This document shows, in pieces, positions 57,217-64,000 of a stretch of DNA of 64,000 bases (position 1 is its first letter; every line of letters begins with the position of its first letter). Source of the stretch: Streptomyces sp. H27-H1 (lineage in GTDB: Bacteria; Actinomycetota; Actinomycetes; Streptomycetales; Streptomycetaceae). The stretch lies in NCBI RefSeq assembly GCF_026627445.1, contig NZ_JAPNLJ010000007.1, positions 183,666 to 247,665 of the forward strand, read 5' to 3'. The position numbers were made by a program, and so were the translations under genes. Below the pieces are notes generated by a model, which did not search any database, was not told the origin of the DNA, and saw only the letters and a list, made by a program, of their open reading frames with translations.

Positions 57217-59313
57217 ATGCCCGTATCCCGCCGACGCTTCCTCCTCGCGACCGTGCTCCCGATGCTGACCGTCGGGGTCACCGGTGCGCTCGCCGTCGCC
57301 TCAGGCCAGCAGACCGCGGCCGAGGTCGTCCCGGGACCCGATCCCTCGGCCGTCGTCCCGGCGAGCATCACCGCCGGCTCGGTCGTACAGATCGTCGCCC
57401 ACCCGGACGACGACCTGTACTTCATGAACCCGGACATCATCCGCTCCCTGACGGCCGGCACCCCGCTCACCACCCTCTACCTCACCTCCGGCGAGGCCGA
57501 CGGCCGCAACGGGGCGGTCGGCGGCGCGGCCAAGGACCCGGCGCAGCCCGTCGACCGGCGCCACTACGCGGAGGCCCGGCAGAACGGCATACGCGCGGCC
57601 TACGCGCAGATGGCCACCGGCGACCGCACCAGCGCGTGGCGGCGTACGGTCATATCCACCGCCGGCGGCGGCCACGCCGAGCTCGACGTACTGGTGGCGA
57701 AGCCCCACATCAACCTGGTCTGGATGCAGATACGCGAGGCCCGCGCCTCCACCACCGACACCGTGGACAACCTGCGCGGCCTGTGGAACGGCCGGACCCC
57801 GACGGTCTCCCCGTACCTCGCCGCCGAGACCCCGGTGACGCAGCCGCCGAGGTACACCAAGGACCAGGTGATAGCGGCGATATCGGGGATCCTGGAGCGG
57901 TACAAGCCGACGACGATACGGATGCTGGACCCGACGCCGGGCCGGTACCCGGAGACCGGCAAGGTCACCGACCATCAGGACCACACGTACTCGGCGCGGT
58001 TCGCGCAGGCCGGGGCCGCCTCGTACGCGGCGCGGGTACCGCTGGGGCAGCGGCCCCGCTTCACCGTCCAGAACTACCTCGGGTACCACAACGGCAGGCT
58101 GCCGCACACGCTGGACCCGCAGACGGCCCAGCAGAAGGTCGGCTTCCTCAAGACGTACGCCTGGTCTGACAAGCAGAACTACTGCGGCTCGACCTCCGGC
58201 TGCGGCGACCGCAAGGTGGCGGGCAACCCGGCCGGCCACAACTGGGCCGAGTCGCTGCGCTACGTACGCGGCGACCACTCCTCCTGGCTGGCGCAGGGCA
58301 CGACCGGCCACCTGTACGCCTTCGCCGCCCTCGACGGCCAGATGGCCGTCTGGAACCGCGGCGCCGGCACCGGCGCCGGCGCCGCCTGGCAGGGTCCGGC
58401 GCTGCTGCCGGGCACCGGCATCGACCCGGGTGCCACCACCGCCCGCCTGCCCGACGGGCGCGTCGTCGTCCTCGCCACCCGCACCGTCTTCGGCGACCGG
58501 CCGGAGGACTACCGGCGCGAGATCGTCTACGCCGCCCAGTCCGTGCCCGGCGGCCCCTTCATGGCGTGGGTCTCGCTCGGCACCCCGGAGCCCGGCGACG
58601 AGTCCGGAATCTCCTCGATCAGCGCGCCCACGGCGGCAGTCGACCAGGACGGCCGGCTGACGGTGTACGTCCGCAACTCGCGGCGCGTCCTGCTCGCCAG
58701 GACCCAGGACCGGCCCTCGGGGGCCTTCGGCGGCTGGCAGCAGCTGGGTGGCGGCGACCTCCAGTCCGACCCGGTGACGGCCACCGACTCCGCCGGGCGC
58801 CGCCACGTCTACGTCGCCACCACCCAGTCGGTGCTCGCCTGGATCCAGCCCGCCCCCGGCGCCCCGCTGGCCGGACCGTTCCCGACCGGGCTCCCCGCCA
58901 CCACCCTCCCCCTCACGGCGGCCCCGGAGGCGGCGGGCATACGCCTCTACTTCCGGCGCCCCGACTCCGGGGCCGTACGCACCGCCCTGGTCACGGCGGC
59001 GGCCGGCGGCGCGTTGCCGGTGGTCTCCAGCATCGCGGAGACCGGCGGCCGGGCGGGCTACGGCGCGGTCGGCGTGGCGGGCCGCGTCATCGCGGGCCGC
59101 ACCGGCTCGGGCACCATCAGCACCACGTCCCTCGGCGGCCCGCCGGCGTGGACGGAGTCCGAAGTGCTCTTCGCGGGCGCCCCGGCGGGCATCCAGGAAC
59201 CGGGCGGCAAAACGACGACGGCGGTCCTGGGCCTGGACGCCGAACTCCACGTCACCACCACCCTCGCCACCTCCACCCGCACTACCTGGCACCGCGCGGT
59301 ACCGACGGCGTAG
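57217..59313 (+). CDS. secreted PIG-L family N-acetyl-sugar deacetylase-like protein
   Basis: 698 aa. N-terminus MPVSRRRFLLATVLPMLTVG has a twin-arginine-like motif and hydrophobic core, so Tat or Sec export. The PIG-L/LmbE zinc motif is VAHPDDDLYFMNPD near residue 66, with TLYLTSGEADGRNG and DHQDHTYSARFAQA holding further ligands. Residues about 350-698 form a beta-propeller-like region with repeated blocks (LYAFAALDGQMAVWN). Deacetylation of an amino-sugar conjugate outside the cell is likely. Convergent with glnA2. Confidence 0.85.
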   Translation: MPVSRRRFLLATVLPMLTVGVTGALAVASGQQTAAEVVPGPDPSAVVPASITAGSVVQIVAHPDDDLYFMNPDIIRSLTAGTPLTTLYLTSGEADGRNGAVGGAAKDPAQPVDRRHYAEARQNGIRAAYAQMATGDRTSAWRRTVISTAGGGHAELDVLVAKPHINLVWMQIREARASTTDTVDNLRGLWNGRTPTVSPYLAAETPVTQPPRYTKDQVIAAISGILERYKPTTIRMLDPTPGRYPETGKVTDHQDHTYSARFAQAGAASYAARVPLGQRPRFTVQNYLGYHNGRLPHTLDPQTAQQKVGFLKTYAWSDKQNYCGSTSGCGDRKVAGNPAGHNWAESLRYVRGDHSSWLAQGTTGHLYAFAALDGQMAVWNRGAGTGAGAAWQGPALLPGTGIDPGATTARLPDGRVVVLATRTVFGDRPEDYRREIVYAAQSVPGGPFMAWVSLGTPEPGDESGISSISAPTAAVDQDGRLTVYVRNSRRVLLARTQDRPSGAFGGWQQLGGGDLQSDPVTATDSAGRRHVYVATTQSVLAWIQPAPGAPLAGPFPTGLPATTLPLTAAPEAAGIRLYFRRPDSGAVRTALVTAAAGGALPVVSSIAETGGRAGYGAVGVAGRVIAGRTGSGTISTTSLGGPPAWTESEVLFAGAPAGIQEPGGKTTTAVLGLDAELHVTTTLATSTRTTWHRAVPTA

Positions 59314-59322
59314 CCGAGACGA

Positions 59323-59357
59323 CTCCGGGCCGACGGTCATCGACCGTCGGCCCGGAG
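59323..59357. terminator. bidirectional hairpin between PIG-L and glnA2 genes
   Basis: Perfect 15-bp stem (CTCCGGGCCGACGGT with its complement) around CATCG, 10 bp after the PIG-L stop and 36 bp past the glnA2 stop. Confidence 0.8.
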
Positions 59358-59375
59358 TGTCAGAAATTTCTGACA
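59358..59375. promoter_or_regulatory. perfect 18-bp palindrome TGTCAGAAATTTCTGACA
   Basis: Immediately next to the terminator stem and 17 bp downstream of the glnA2 stop. Same half-site and spacing (TGTCAGA-N4-TCTGACA) as 16807-16824 downstream of glnII. May be a protein site or a second terminator stem. Confidence 0.5.
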
Positions 59376-59392
59376 GTGCTGCTGAGCTGCGC

Positions 59393-60754
59393 TTACAGCA
59401 CCGGCATCATCTTGCGGAGCTCGAAGGCCGTGACCTCGCTCCGGTACTCCTCCCACTCCTGCTTCTTGTTGCGGAGGAAGAAGTCGAAGACGTGCTCACC
59501 GAGGGTTTCGGCGACCAGTTCGCTGCGCTCCATCAGGGCGATGGCCTCGCCGAGGTTCTGCGGGAGGGGCTCGATGCCCATCGCGCGGCGTTCCGCGTCG
59601 GAGAGGGCCCAGACGTCGTCGTCGGCGCCGGCCGGGAGCTCGTAGCCCTCCTCGATGCCCTTCAGGCCCGCGGCCAGGAGGACGGCGTACGTCAGGTAGG
59701 GGTTGGCGCCCGAGTCGATCGAGCGGACCTCCACGCGGGAGGAGCCCGTCTTGCCCGGCTTGTACATCGGGACGCGGATCAGGGCCGAGCGGTTGTTGTG
59801 GCCCCAGCAGATGTACGAGGGGGCCTCGCCGCCGGAGCCGGCGGTGCGGGAGGAGCCGCCCCAGATGCGCTTGTAGGAGTTGACCCACTGGTTGGTGACC
59901 GCCGCCGTTTCGGCCGCGTGGCGGAGCAGGCCCGCGATGAAGGAGCGGCCGACCTTGGAGAGCTGGTACTCGGCGCCCGACTCGTAGAAGGCGTTGCGGT
60001 CGCCCTCGAAGAGGGAGAGGTGGGTGTGCATGCCCGAACCGGGGTACTCCGAGAACGGCTTCGGCATGAAGGTGGCATGGACTCCCTGTTCCAGTGCGAC
60101 CTGCTTCATGACCAGGCGGAAGGTCATGATGTTGTCGGCCGTGGAGAGGGCGTCGGCGTAGCGCAGGTCGATCTCCTGCTGGCCGGGGGCGCCCTCGTGG
60201 TGGCTGAACTCGACCGAGATGCCCATGGATTCGAGCATCGTGATCGCCTGGCGGCGGAAGTCCATGCCGACGTTCTGCGGCGTGTGGTCGAAGTAGCCCG
60301 AGTTGTCCGCGGGGGTGGGCCGGGTGCCGTCCAGCGGCTTGTCCTTGAGCAGGAAGAACTCGATCTCCGGGTGGGTGTAGAAGGTGAAGCCCAGGTCGGA
60401 GGTCTTGTTCAGGATGCGCTTGAGGACGTACCGCGGGTCCGCGTACGACGGGGAGCCGTCCGGCATCAGGATGTCGCAGAACATCCGGGCGGTCCCGGGG
60501 GCCTCCGCGCGCCACGGCAGTATCTGGAAGGTGCTCGGGTCCGGCTTGGCGATCATGTCGGACTCGTAGACCCGCGCGAACCCCTCGATGGCCGAGCCGT
60601 CGAAGCCGATGCCCTCGTCGAAGGCCTGCTCCAGCTCCGCCGGCGCTACCGCGACGGACTTCAGGAAGCCCAGTACATCGGTGAACCACAGCCGCACGAA
60701 GCGGATGTCGCGCTCCTCGAGCGTCCGGAGGACGAATTCCTGCTGCTTGTCCAT
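59393..60754 (-). CDS. glnA2: glutamine synthetase-like GlnA2 (gamma-glutamylpolyamine synthetase type)
   Basis: 453-aa type I GS fold. Motifs: LWFTDVLGFLKSVAV, GIGFDGSAIEGFA, YTHPEIEFFLLKD, FSHHEGAPGQQEIDLRYADA, GSGMHTHLSLFEGDRNAFY, and PSYICWGHNNRSALIRVPMY. The adenylylation loop NLYDLPPEE of GlnA1 is not present; the region reads DDDVWALSDAERRAMGIEPL. In S. coelicolor the orthologue ligates glutamate to polyamines rather than ammonia. The ATG at 60754 (MDKQQEF) has GAGGATGA upstream, so the longer frame to 60811 is rejected. Confidence 0.93.
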   Translation of the reverse strand: MDKQQEFVLRTLEERDIRFVRLWFTDVLGFLKSVAVAPAELEQAFDEGIGFDGSAIEGFARVYESDMIAKPDPSTFQILPWRAEAPGTARMFCDILMPDGSPSYADPRYVLKRILNKTSDLGFTFYTHPEIEFFLLKDKPLDGTRPTPADNSGYFDHTPQNVGMDFRRQAITMLESMGISVEFSHHEGAPGQQEIDLRYADALSTADNIMTFRLVMKQVALEQGVHATFMPKPFSEYPGSGMHTHLSLFEGDRNAFYESGAEYQLSKVGRSFIAGLLRHAAETAAVTNQWVNSYKRIWGGSSRTAGSGGEAPSYICWGHNNRSALIRVPMYKPGKTGSSRVEVRSIDSGANPYLTYAVLLAAGLKGIEEGYELPAGADDDVWALSDAERRAMGIEPLPQNLGEAIALMERSELVAETLGEHVFDFFLRNKKQEWEEYRSEVTAFELRKMMPVL

Positions 60755-60926
60755 GGCTTCATCCTCGCAGTTCAGGCGGCCTGTGCACCACCACCGCGGG
60801 GGCGGGGGCACAGTCGGGCCGGCCCAGTATCGCCAGCAGTGGTTTCCGCCAGATTACGCACCCCGGAAAGCCGGCGGCACCCCCGCACTGACCTTGGGCC
60901 CGTCATGAGCATTACCATCGGCGCCC

Positions 60927-61307
60927 ATGGGGGGTGGGAAGCACACCGAGCGGGGGCGTCGGGGACGTCCGCCGCTCCGCCATGCCCTCCCCTTCCTCCT
61001 GATGGCCTTCGGGGTGCTGGCCGGCGCGGCCCTGCTGTGCGCACGGCCCGGGGCCGAACCCTACGGATCGGCGGCGCCGCACGCGCCGGAGCACGTCTCC
61101 TGCCTGTCGCCGTCCGGCCCGCCCGGCTGTTCCGCGCTCTCGCACGTGACCCCCGGGGTGCTGCCCGGACCCCCGCAGGCCGGCGCCGTGGTGGCCGGCG
61201 GCGGGCCCGCGCCCGCCGTACGCCCCGCACCCGCGGCGGGGATCCGGCCGCCTTCGGCGCTCGCGCGCGGCCCCGACCTGCACGCCCTCCAAGTACTGCG
61301 GACCTGA
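60927..61307 (+). CDS. small membrane-anchored secreted protein
   Basis: 126 aa. A basic N-terminus, one hydrophobic helix at about residues 20-40 (LPFLLMAFGVLAGAALLC) and a Pro/Ala/Gly-rich exported tail with Cys pairs (HVSCLSPSGPPGCSALSH). The His/Cys-bearing exported part resembles small DUF6153-like Streptomyces proteins; identification is tentative. Upstream of the DUF3105-DUF305 pair on the same strand. Confidence 0.6.
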   Translation: MGGGKHTERGRRGRPPLRHALPFLLMAFGVLAGAALLCARPGAEPYGSAAPHAPEHVSCLSPSGPPGCSALSHVTPGVLPGPPQAGAVVAGGGPAPAVRPAPAAGIRPPSALARGPDLHALQVLRT

Positions 61308-61373
61308 CCGGTCCCGGTTCGCCCAGGCAGCGCGTTCTCCCTCCACCCCCCTCAGCAAAAGGATTCAGGGCAC

Positions 61374-62027
61374 ATGGCCAGCAGGAAGACCGAGACCAAC
61401 AACTCCCGCCAGACGCGAATAGCCGAGATGCGCCGCGCCGACCAGTCGCGCGACCGGCGCAACAAGGCCATCGCGATCACCGCGTCGGCCGCCATCGTCA
61501 CCGGGCTCATCGGCTTCGGCGCATGGGTGATGGTCGACCAGCAGAACAAGAAGGACGCCGACGAGGCCAAGGCGAAGGCGCCGGTCCAGGGCGAGCAGAC
61601 CTGGGACGCCAAGACACTCGGCCGCAAGCACGTCGAGACCCCGGTGAAGTACGAGATGAACCCGCCGGTCGGCGGGGACCACAACCCCCGCTGGATGAAC
61701 TGCAACGGCGACGTCTACACGAACCCGATTCCCGAGGTCAACGCCGTCCACTCGCTCGAGCACGGCGCCGTGTGGGTGACGTACAACGACAAGGCCGCCA
61801 AGGCCGACGTCGACAAGCTCGCCGCCAAGGTGGCCAAGACCCCGTACACGCTGATGAGCCCCGACAAGGAGCAGACCGGCGCGATCATGCTCAGCGCGTG
61901 GGGCAAGCAGCTGACCGTGGACACGGCGGACGACGCCCGGGTGGCGACGTTCCTCACCAAGTACGTGCAGGGCCCGCAGACCCCCGAGCCGGGCGCGGCC
62001 TGCACGAACGGGCTGGCCGACAAGTGA
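61374..62027 (+). CDS. DUF3105 family membrane-anchored protein
   Basis: 217 aa. Cytosolic basic N-terminus, one transmembrane helix (about residues 36-58), then an extracellular DUF3105 domain with YEMNPPVGGDHNPRWMNCNG, VHSLEHGAVWVTYN and IMLSAWGKQLTVD. The paired His, Cys and Met residues suggest metal contact. Stop overlaps the DUF305 gene start (GTGA). Role unproven. Confidence 0.92.
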   Translation: MASRKTETNNSRQTRIAEMRRADQSRDRRNKAIAITASAAIVTGLIGFGAWVMVDQQNKKDADEAKAKAPVQGEQTWDAKTLGRKHVETPVKYEMNPPVGGDHNPRWMNCNGDVYTNPIPEVNAVHSLEHGAVWVTYNDKAAKADVDKLAAKVAKTPYTLMSPDKEQTGAIMLSAWGKQLTVDTADDARVATFLTKYVQGPQTPEPGAACTNGLADK

Positions 62028-62719
62028 CCCGTACGGCCGGTAGCGGCTCGGTGGCCCGTACGTACTGGGCCGCGGGCTCGGCCGTCGGCCTGGCGCTGCT
62101 CTTCGCGGTGGGGGCCACGGTCGCCACCGCGGGGGGAGCCGATTCCGCCCCGTCCTCCCGTACGCCGGGGCTCTACTCCGCCGACGCGGGCTTCGCCCGG
62201 GACATGGCCGTGCACCACCAGCAGGCGGTGGAGATGTCGTTCATCGTGCGCGACCGCACGAAGGACGAGCCGGTACGCAGCCTCGCCTACGACATCGCCA
62301 ACACCCAGGCCAATCAGCGCGGCATGCTGCTGGGCTGGCTGGACCTGTGGGCACTGCCCAAGTCGGTGGCCGACGAGCCGCCGATGTCCTGGATGGGGAC
62401 GCAGGGCGCCGCGGGCATGGAGGGCCACGACATGGGCGGGGTCGTCACCAAGCCCGGCGCGCTCATGCCCGGCATGGCCACGAAGGCGGAGCTGGCACAG
62501 CTCGGCTCCGCCGAGGGCCGGGACGCCGAGGTGCTCTACCTGCGGCTGATGACCGACCACCACAAGGGCGGCGTCGCGATGGCCCGGGGGTGCGCGACCC
62601 AGTGCGAGAACCCGGCCGAGCGGGCGCTGGCCCAGGGCATGGTCGAGGCCCAGCAGTCGGAGCTCAGCCTGATGGCCGACATGCTGAAGCAGCGCGGGGC
62701 GGAGCCGCCGGCGGGGTGA
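62024..62719 (+). CDS. DUF305 family exported protein
   Basis: 231 aa. N-terminal transmembrane or signal helix (about 12-35). DUF305 motifs: FARDMAVHHQQAVEMSFIV, ANTQANQRGMLLGWLDLW and the second half LYLRLMTDHHKGGVAMARG. A Met/His-rich loop (MEGHDMGGVV, ALMPGMA) lies between. Ferritin-like four-helix repeats with His/Met residues are linked to copper handling in some bacteria. Coupled to DUF3105. Confidence 0.92.
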   Translation: MTRTAGSGSVARTYWAAGSAVGLALLFAVGATVATAGGADSAPSSRTPGLYSADAGFARDMAVHHQQAVEMSFIVRDRTKDEPVRSLAYDIANTQANQRGMLLGWLDLWALPKSVADEPPMSWMGTQGAAGMEGHDMGGVVTKPGALMPGMATKAELAQLGSAEGRDAEVLYLRLMTDHHKGGVAMARGCATQCENPAERALAQGMVEAQQSELSLMADMLKQRGAEPPAG

Positions 62720-62870
62720 GGAGGGGCGGTGGCGGGGCCGGATCCGTCACCCGTACGGCCCCCTGTCACCCGTGTGGAGTCGCGTGGTCCGAACGGGCGA
62801 ATGAGGATGAATACGCCGAGGCGGGCGCACCAGCGCCCGGCCGCTACGGCGTGCTCAGGAGGTTTACGCG

Positions 62871-63290
62871 ATGACCACCGCCGGAGAGATCATGAACCCC
62901 GGGGCCCAGTGGATCCCCGCCACCGAGACCCTGGACCGGGCCGCGCAGCTGATGAGCCGGCTCGATGTGGGGGCGCTACCCATCAGCGACTCCAACGAAC
63001 GGCTCTGCGGCATCCTGACCGACCGCGACATCGTCATCGGCTGTGTGGCCAAGGGGCACGACCCCGCGAAGACCACGGCCGGCGACATGGCCCGGGGCAC
63101 CCCGCGCTGGATCGACGCGGGCGCCGACGTCTCCGAGGTGCTGGAGGAGATGCAGAGCCACCAGATCCGCCGCCTCCCGGTCATCGACAACAAGCGGCTG
63201 GTCGGGATGATCAGCGAGGCCGACCTGGCCAAGCACCTGTCGGACCAGCAGATAGCCGGCTGGGCCGAGAAGGTCTACGCCCGGAGCTAG
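62871..63290 (+). CDS. two-CBS-domain protein
   Basis: 139 aa, a Bateman module: CBS1 (AGEIMNPGAQWIPATETLDR to GILTDRDIVIGCVAKG) and CBS2 (RWIDAGADVSEVLEEMQ to LVGMISEADLAKHLSDQ). Such stand-alone proteins sense adenosine nucleotides and are often hypoxia or stress induced in actinomycetes. Overlaps the stop of the alpha/beta hydrolase gene at the 3' end. Confidence 0.92.
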   Translation: MTTAGEIMNPGAQWIPATETLDRAAQLMSRLDVGALPISDSNERLCGILTDRDIVIGCVAKGHDPAKTTAGDMARGTPRWIDAGADVSEVLEEMQSHQIRRLPVIDNKRLVGMISEADLAKHLSDQQIAGWAEKVYARS

Positions 63291-64000
63291 AGCCCTCCCG
63301 CAGCCACCGGCCGCGCCGCGTACAGGACCGCCCGCGCCACTTGGTGCGGGCGGTCCAGCATGACCAGATGTCCGGCCGGCTCCGCGACCTCGAAACGGGC
63401 GCCCAGCGCATCCGCCAGCGCGGCCTGGCGGCCCAGCCAGCCCAGGCCGCCCCGGCGCGCGCCGGGGTCGTGACCGGCCAGCACGGTGGCGGGCGCGGTC
63501 AGCGGCAGCTCCGCGCGCAGCGCCAGTACCTCGGCGGCCGCGTCGGGGTAGCCGGAGTTCTCCAGCAGGGCTCCGCGCCATACCCGGCCGGTCCGGTAGC
63601 AGCGGCGTACGAGGTCCCGCGCGGCCGGGTCCGCGCCGCCCGCGCGGGATGCCCGTACGGCGGCCCGCCGGGCCCAGGGGCCCAGCGCGGCGGGCAGCCC
63701 GGCGGCGCTCACGGCCCGGCCGAGCAGCCGGGCCGCGCCGGTGCGCACCCCCGCGGGCAGGACCGTACGGGGCCGCTCCTCCACGCTGCTGTCGACCAGC
63801 ACCAAGGCGGCGGTGCGCCCGGGGTACAGCCGGGCGAAGGCCTCGGCGTGGAACCCGGCGATGGAGTGCCCGGCCACGGTGACGCGCTCGGCGCCCAGGC
63901 CCAGGGCGTCCAGCAGTCCGGCGATCCGGTGGGCCTCCCCGGCGGCGGACGCCGGACGCACGGCGGGTGCGCTCAGCCCGTGCCCCGGACGGTCGAAGCG
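63287..64000 (-). CDS. alpha/beta hydrolase (5' end beyond the window)
   Basis: Partial: the frame is open to the right edge. Seen: RFDRPGHGLSAP at the edge (oxyanion-loop region), the nucleophile elbow VAGHSIAGFHAEAF with catalytic Ser, AALVLVDSSVEE, the Asp region ATVLAGHDPGARRG and the catalytic His in AEPAGHLVMLDRPHQVA. A typical esterase or lipase-like hydrolase. Convergent with the CBS gene; the 4-bp overlap of ends suggests no separate terminator. Confidence 0.85.
   Translation of the reverse strand, partial: RFDRPGHGLSAPAVRPASAAGEAHRIAGLLDALGLGAERVTVAGHSIAGFHAEAFARLYPGRTAALVLVDSSVEERPRTVLPAGVRTGAARLLGRAVSAAGLPAALGPWARRAAVRASRAGGADPAARDLVRRCYRTGRVWRGALLENSGYPDAAAEVLALRAELPLTAPATVLAGHDPGARRGGLGWLGRQAALADALGARFEVAEPAGHLVMLDRPHQVARAVLYAARPVAAGGL

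Noticed and set aside
53755..60754. CRISPR, prophage or tRNA features in the right third
   Set aside because: None found by eye; only the short repeats listed.

Overview
The window is high-GC (about 72%) actinobacterial DNA and almost certainly a Streptomyces chromosome. It carries lipA-lipB, both a eukaryotic-type glutamine synthetase (glnII) and the GlnA2/GlnE pair, a maltose ABC operon with LacI-type regulators, many GTG starts and GTGA/ATGA overlaps, and large secreted glycoside hydrolases. Most genes look like conserved core genes. Accessory material is limited to one IS element, several decayed genes and a duplicated sugar module.

Layout: 1-5.3 kb holds a DUF4191 membrane protein, a small protein, lipA, lipB, a zinc-ribbon protein and an NsdA-like regulator. 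5.3-10.5 kb has an FAD amine-oxidase-like enzyme, a TIGR01777 epimerase, a VIT-family transporter, a SpoIIE-type phosphatase and a remnant of a polysaccharide deacetylase. 10.6-13.7 kb has an ArsC-like protein and two NAD(P) oxidoreductases, with an intact IS5/IS427-group element sitting exactly on the overlapping CTAG stop codons of the two convergent genes. 13.9-18.7 kb has a membrane protein, a Gfo/Idh/MocA enzyme, glnII with a GlnR-like box and a strong terminator, a DUF6891-like gene and an orphan winged-helix regulator (GlnRII candidate).

18.9-29.7 kb has a broken Ser/Thr kinase, a PepSY protein next to a Met/His-rich membrane protein, a rhomboid-like protein, a dual-specificity-type phosphatase, a membrane-anchored unknown, a ferritin-like diiron protein translationally coupled to a [2Fe-2S] reductase, a TetR regulator and a GNAT enzyme. 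29.7-46.4 kb is a starch/maltodextrin locus: pullulanase and alpha-amylase (secreted), malEFG uptake, and two GH13 + LacI gene pairs arranged as mirror images around malEFG. Secreted enzymes cut starch, MalEFG imports maltodextrins, intracellular GH13 enzymes hydrolyse them and the LacI proteins repress the set, probably through CTTGC-N11-GCAAG operators.

46.5-53.7 kb has a PAP2 phosphatase, an amidohydrolase/APC permease operon with divergent TetR, an HxlR regulator divergent from a frameshifted NmrA-type gene, and a PP2C phosphatase. 53.7-64 kb has glnE, a PIG-L deacetylase, glnA2, a DUF3105/DUF305 operon, a CBS protein and an alpha/beta hydrolase that runs off the right edge. No tRNA, rRNA or CRISPR array was seen.
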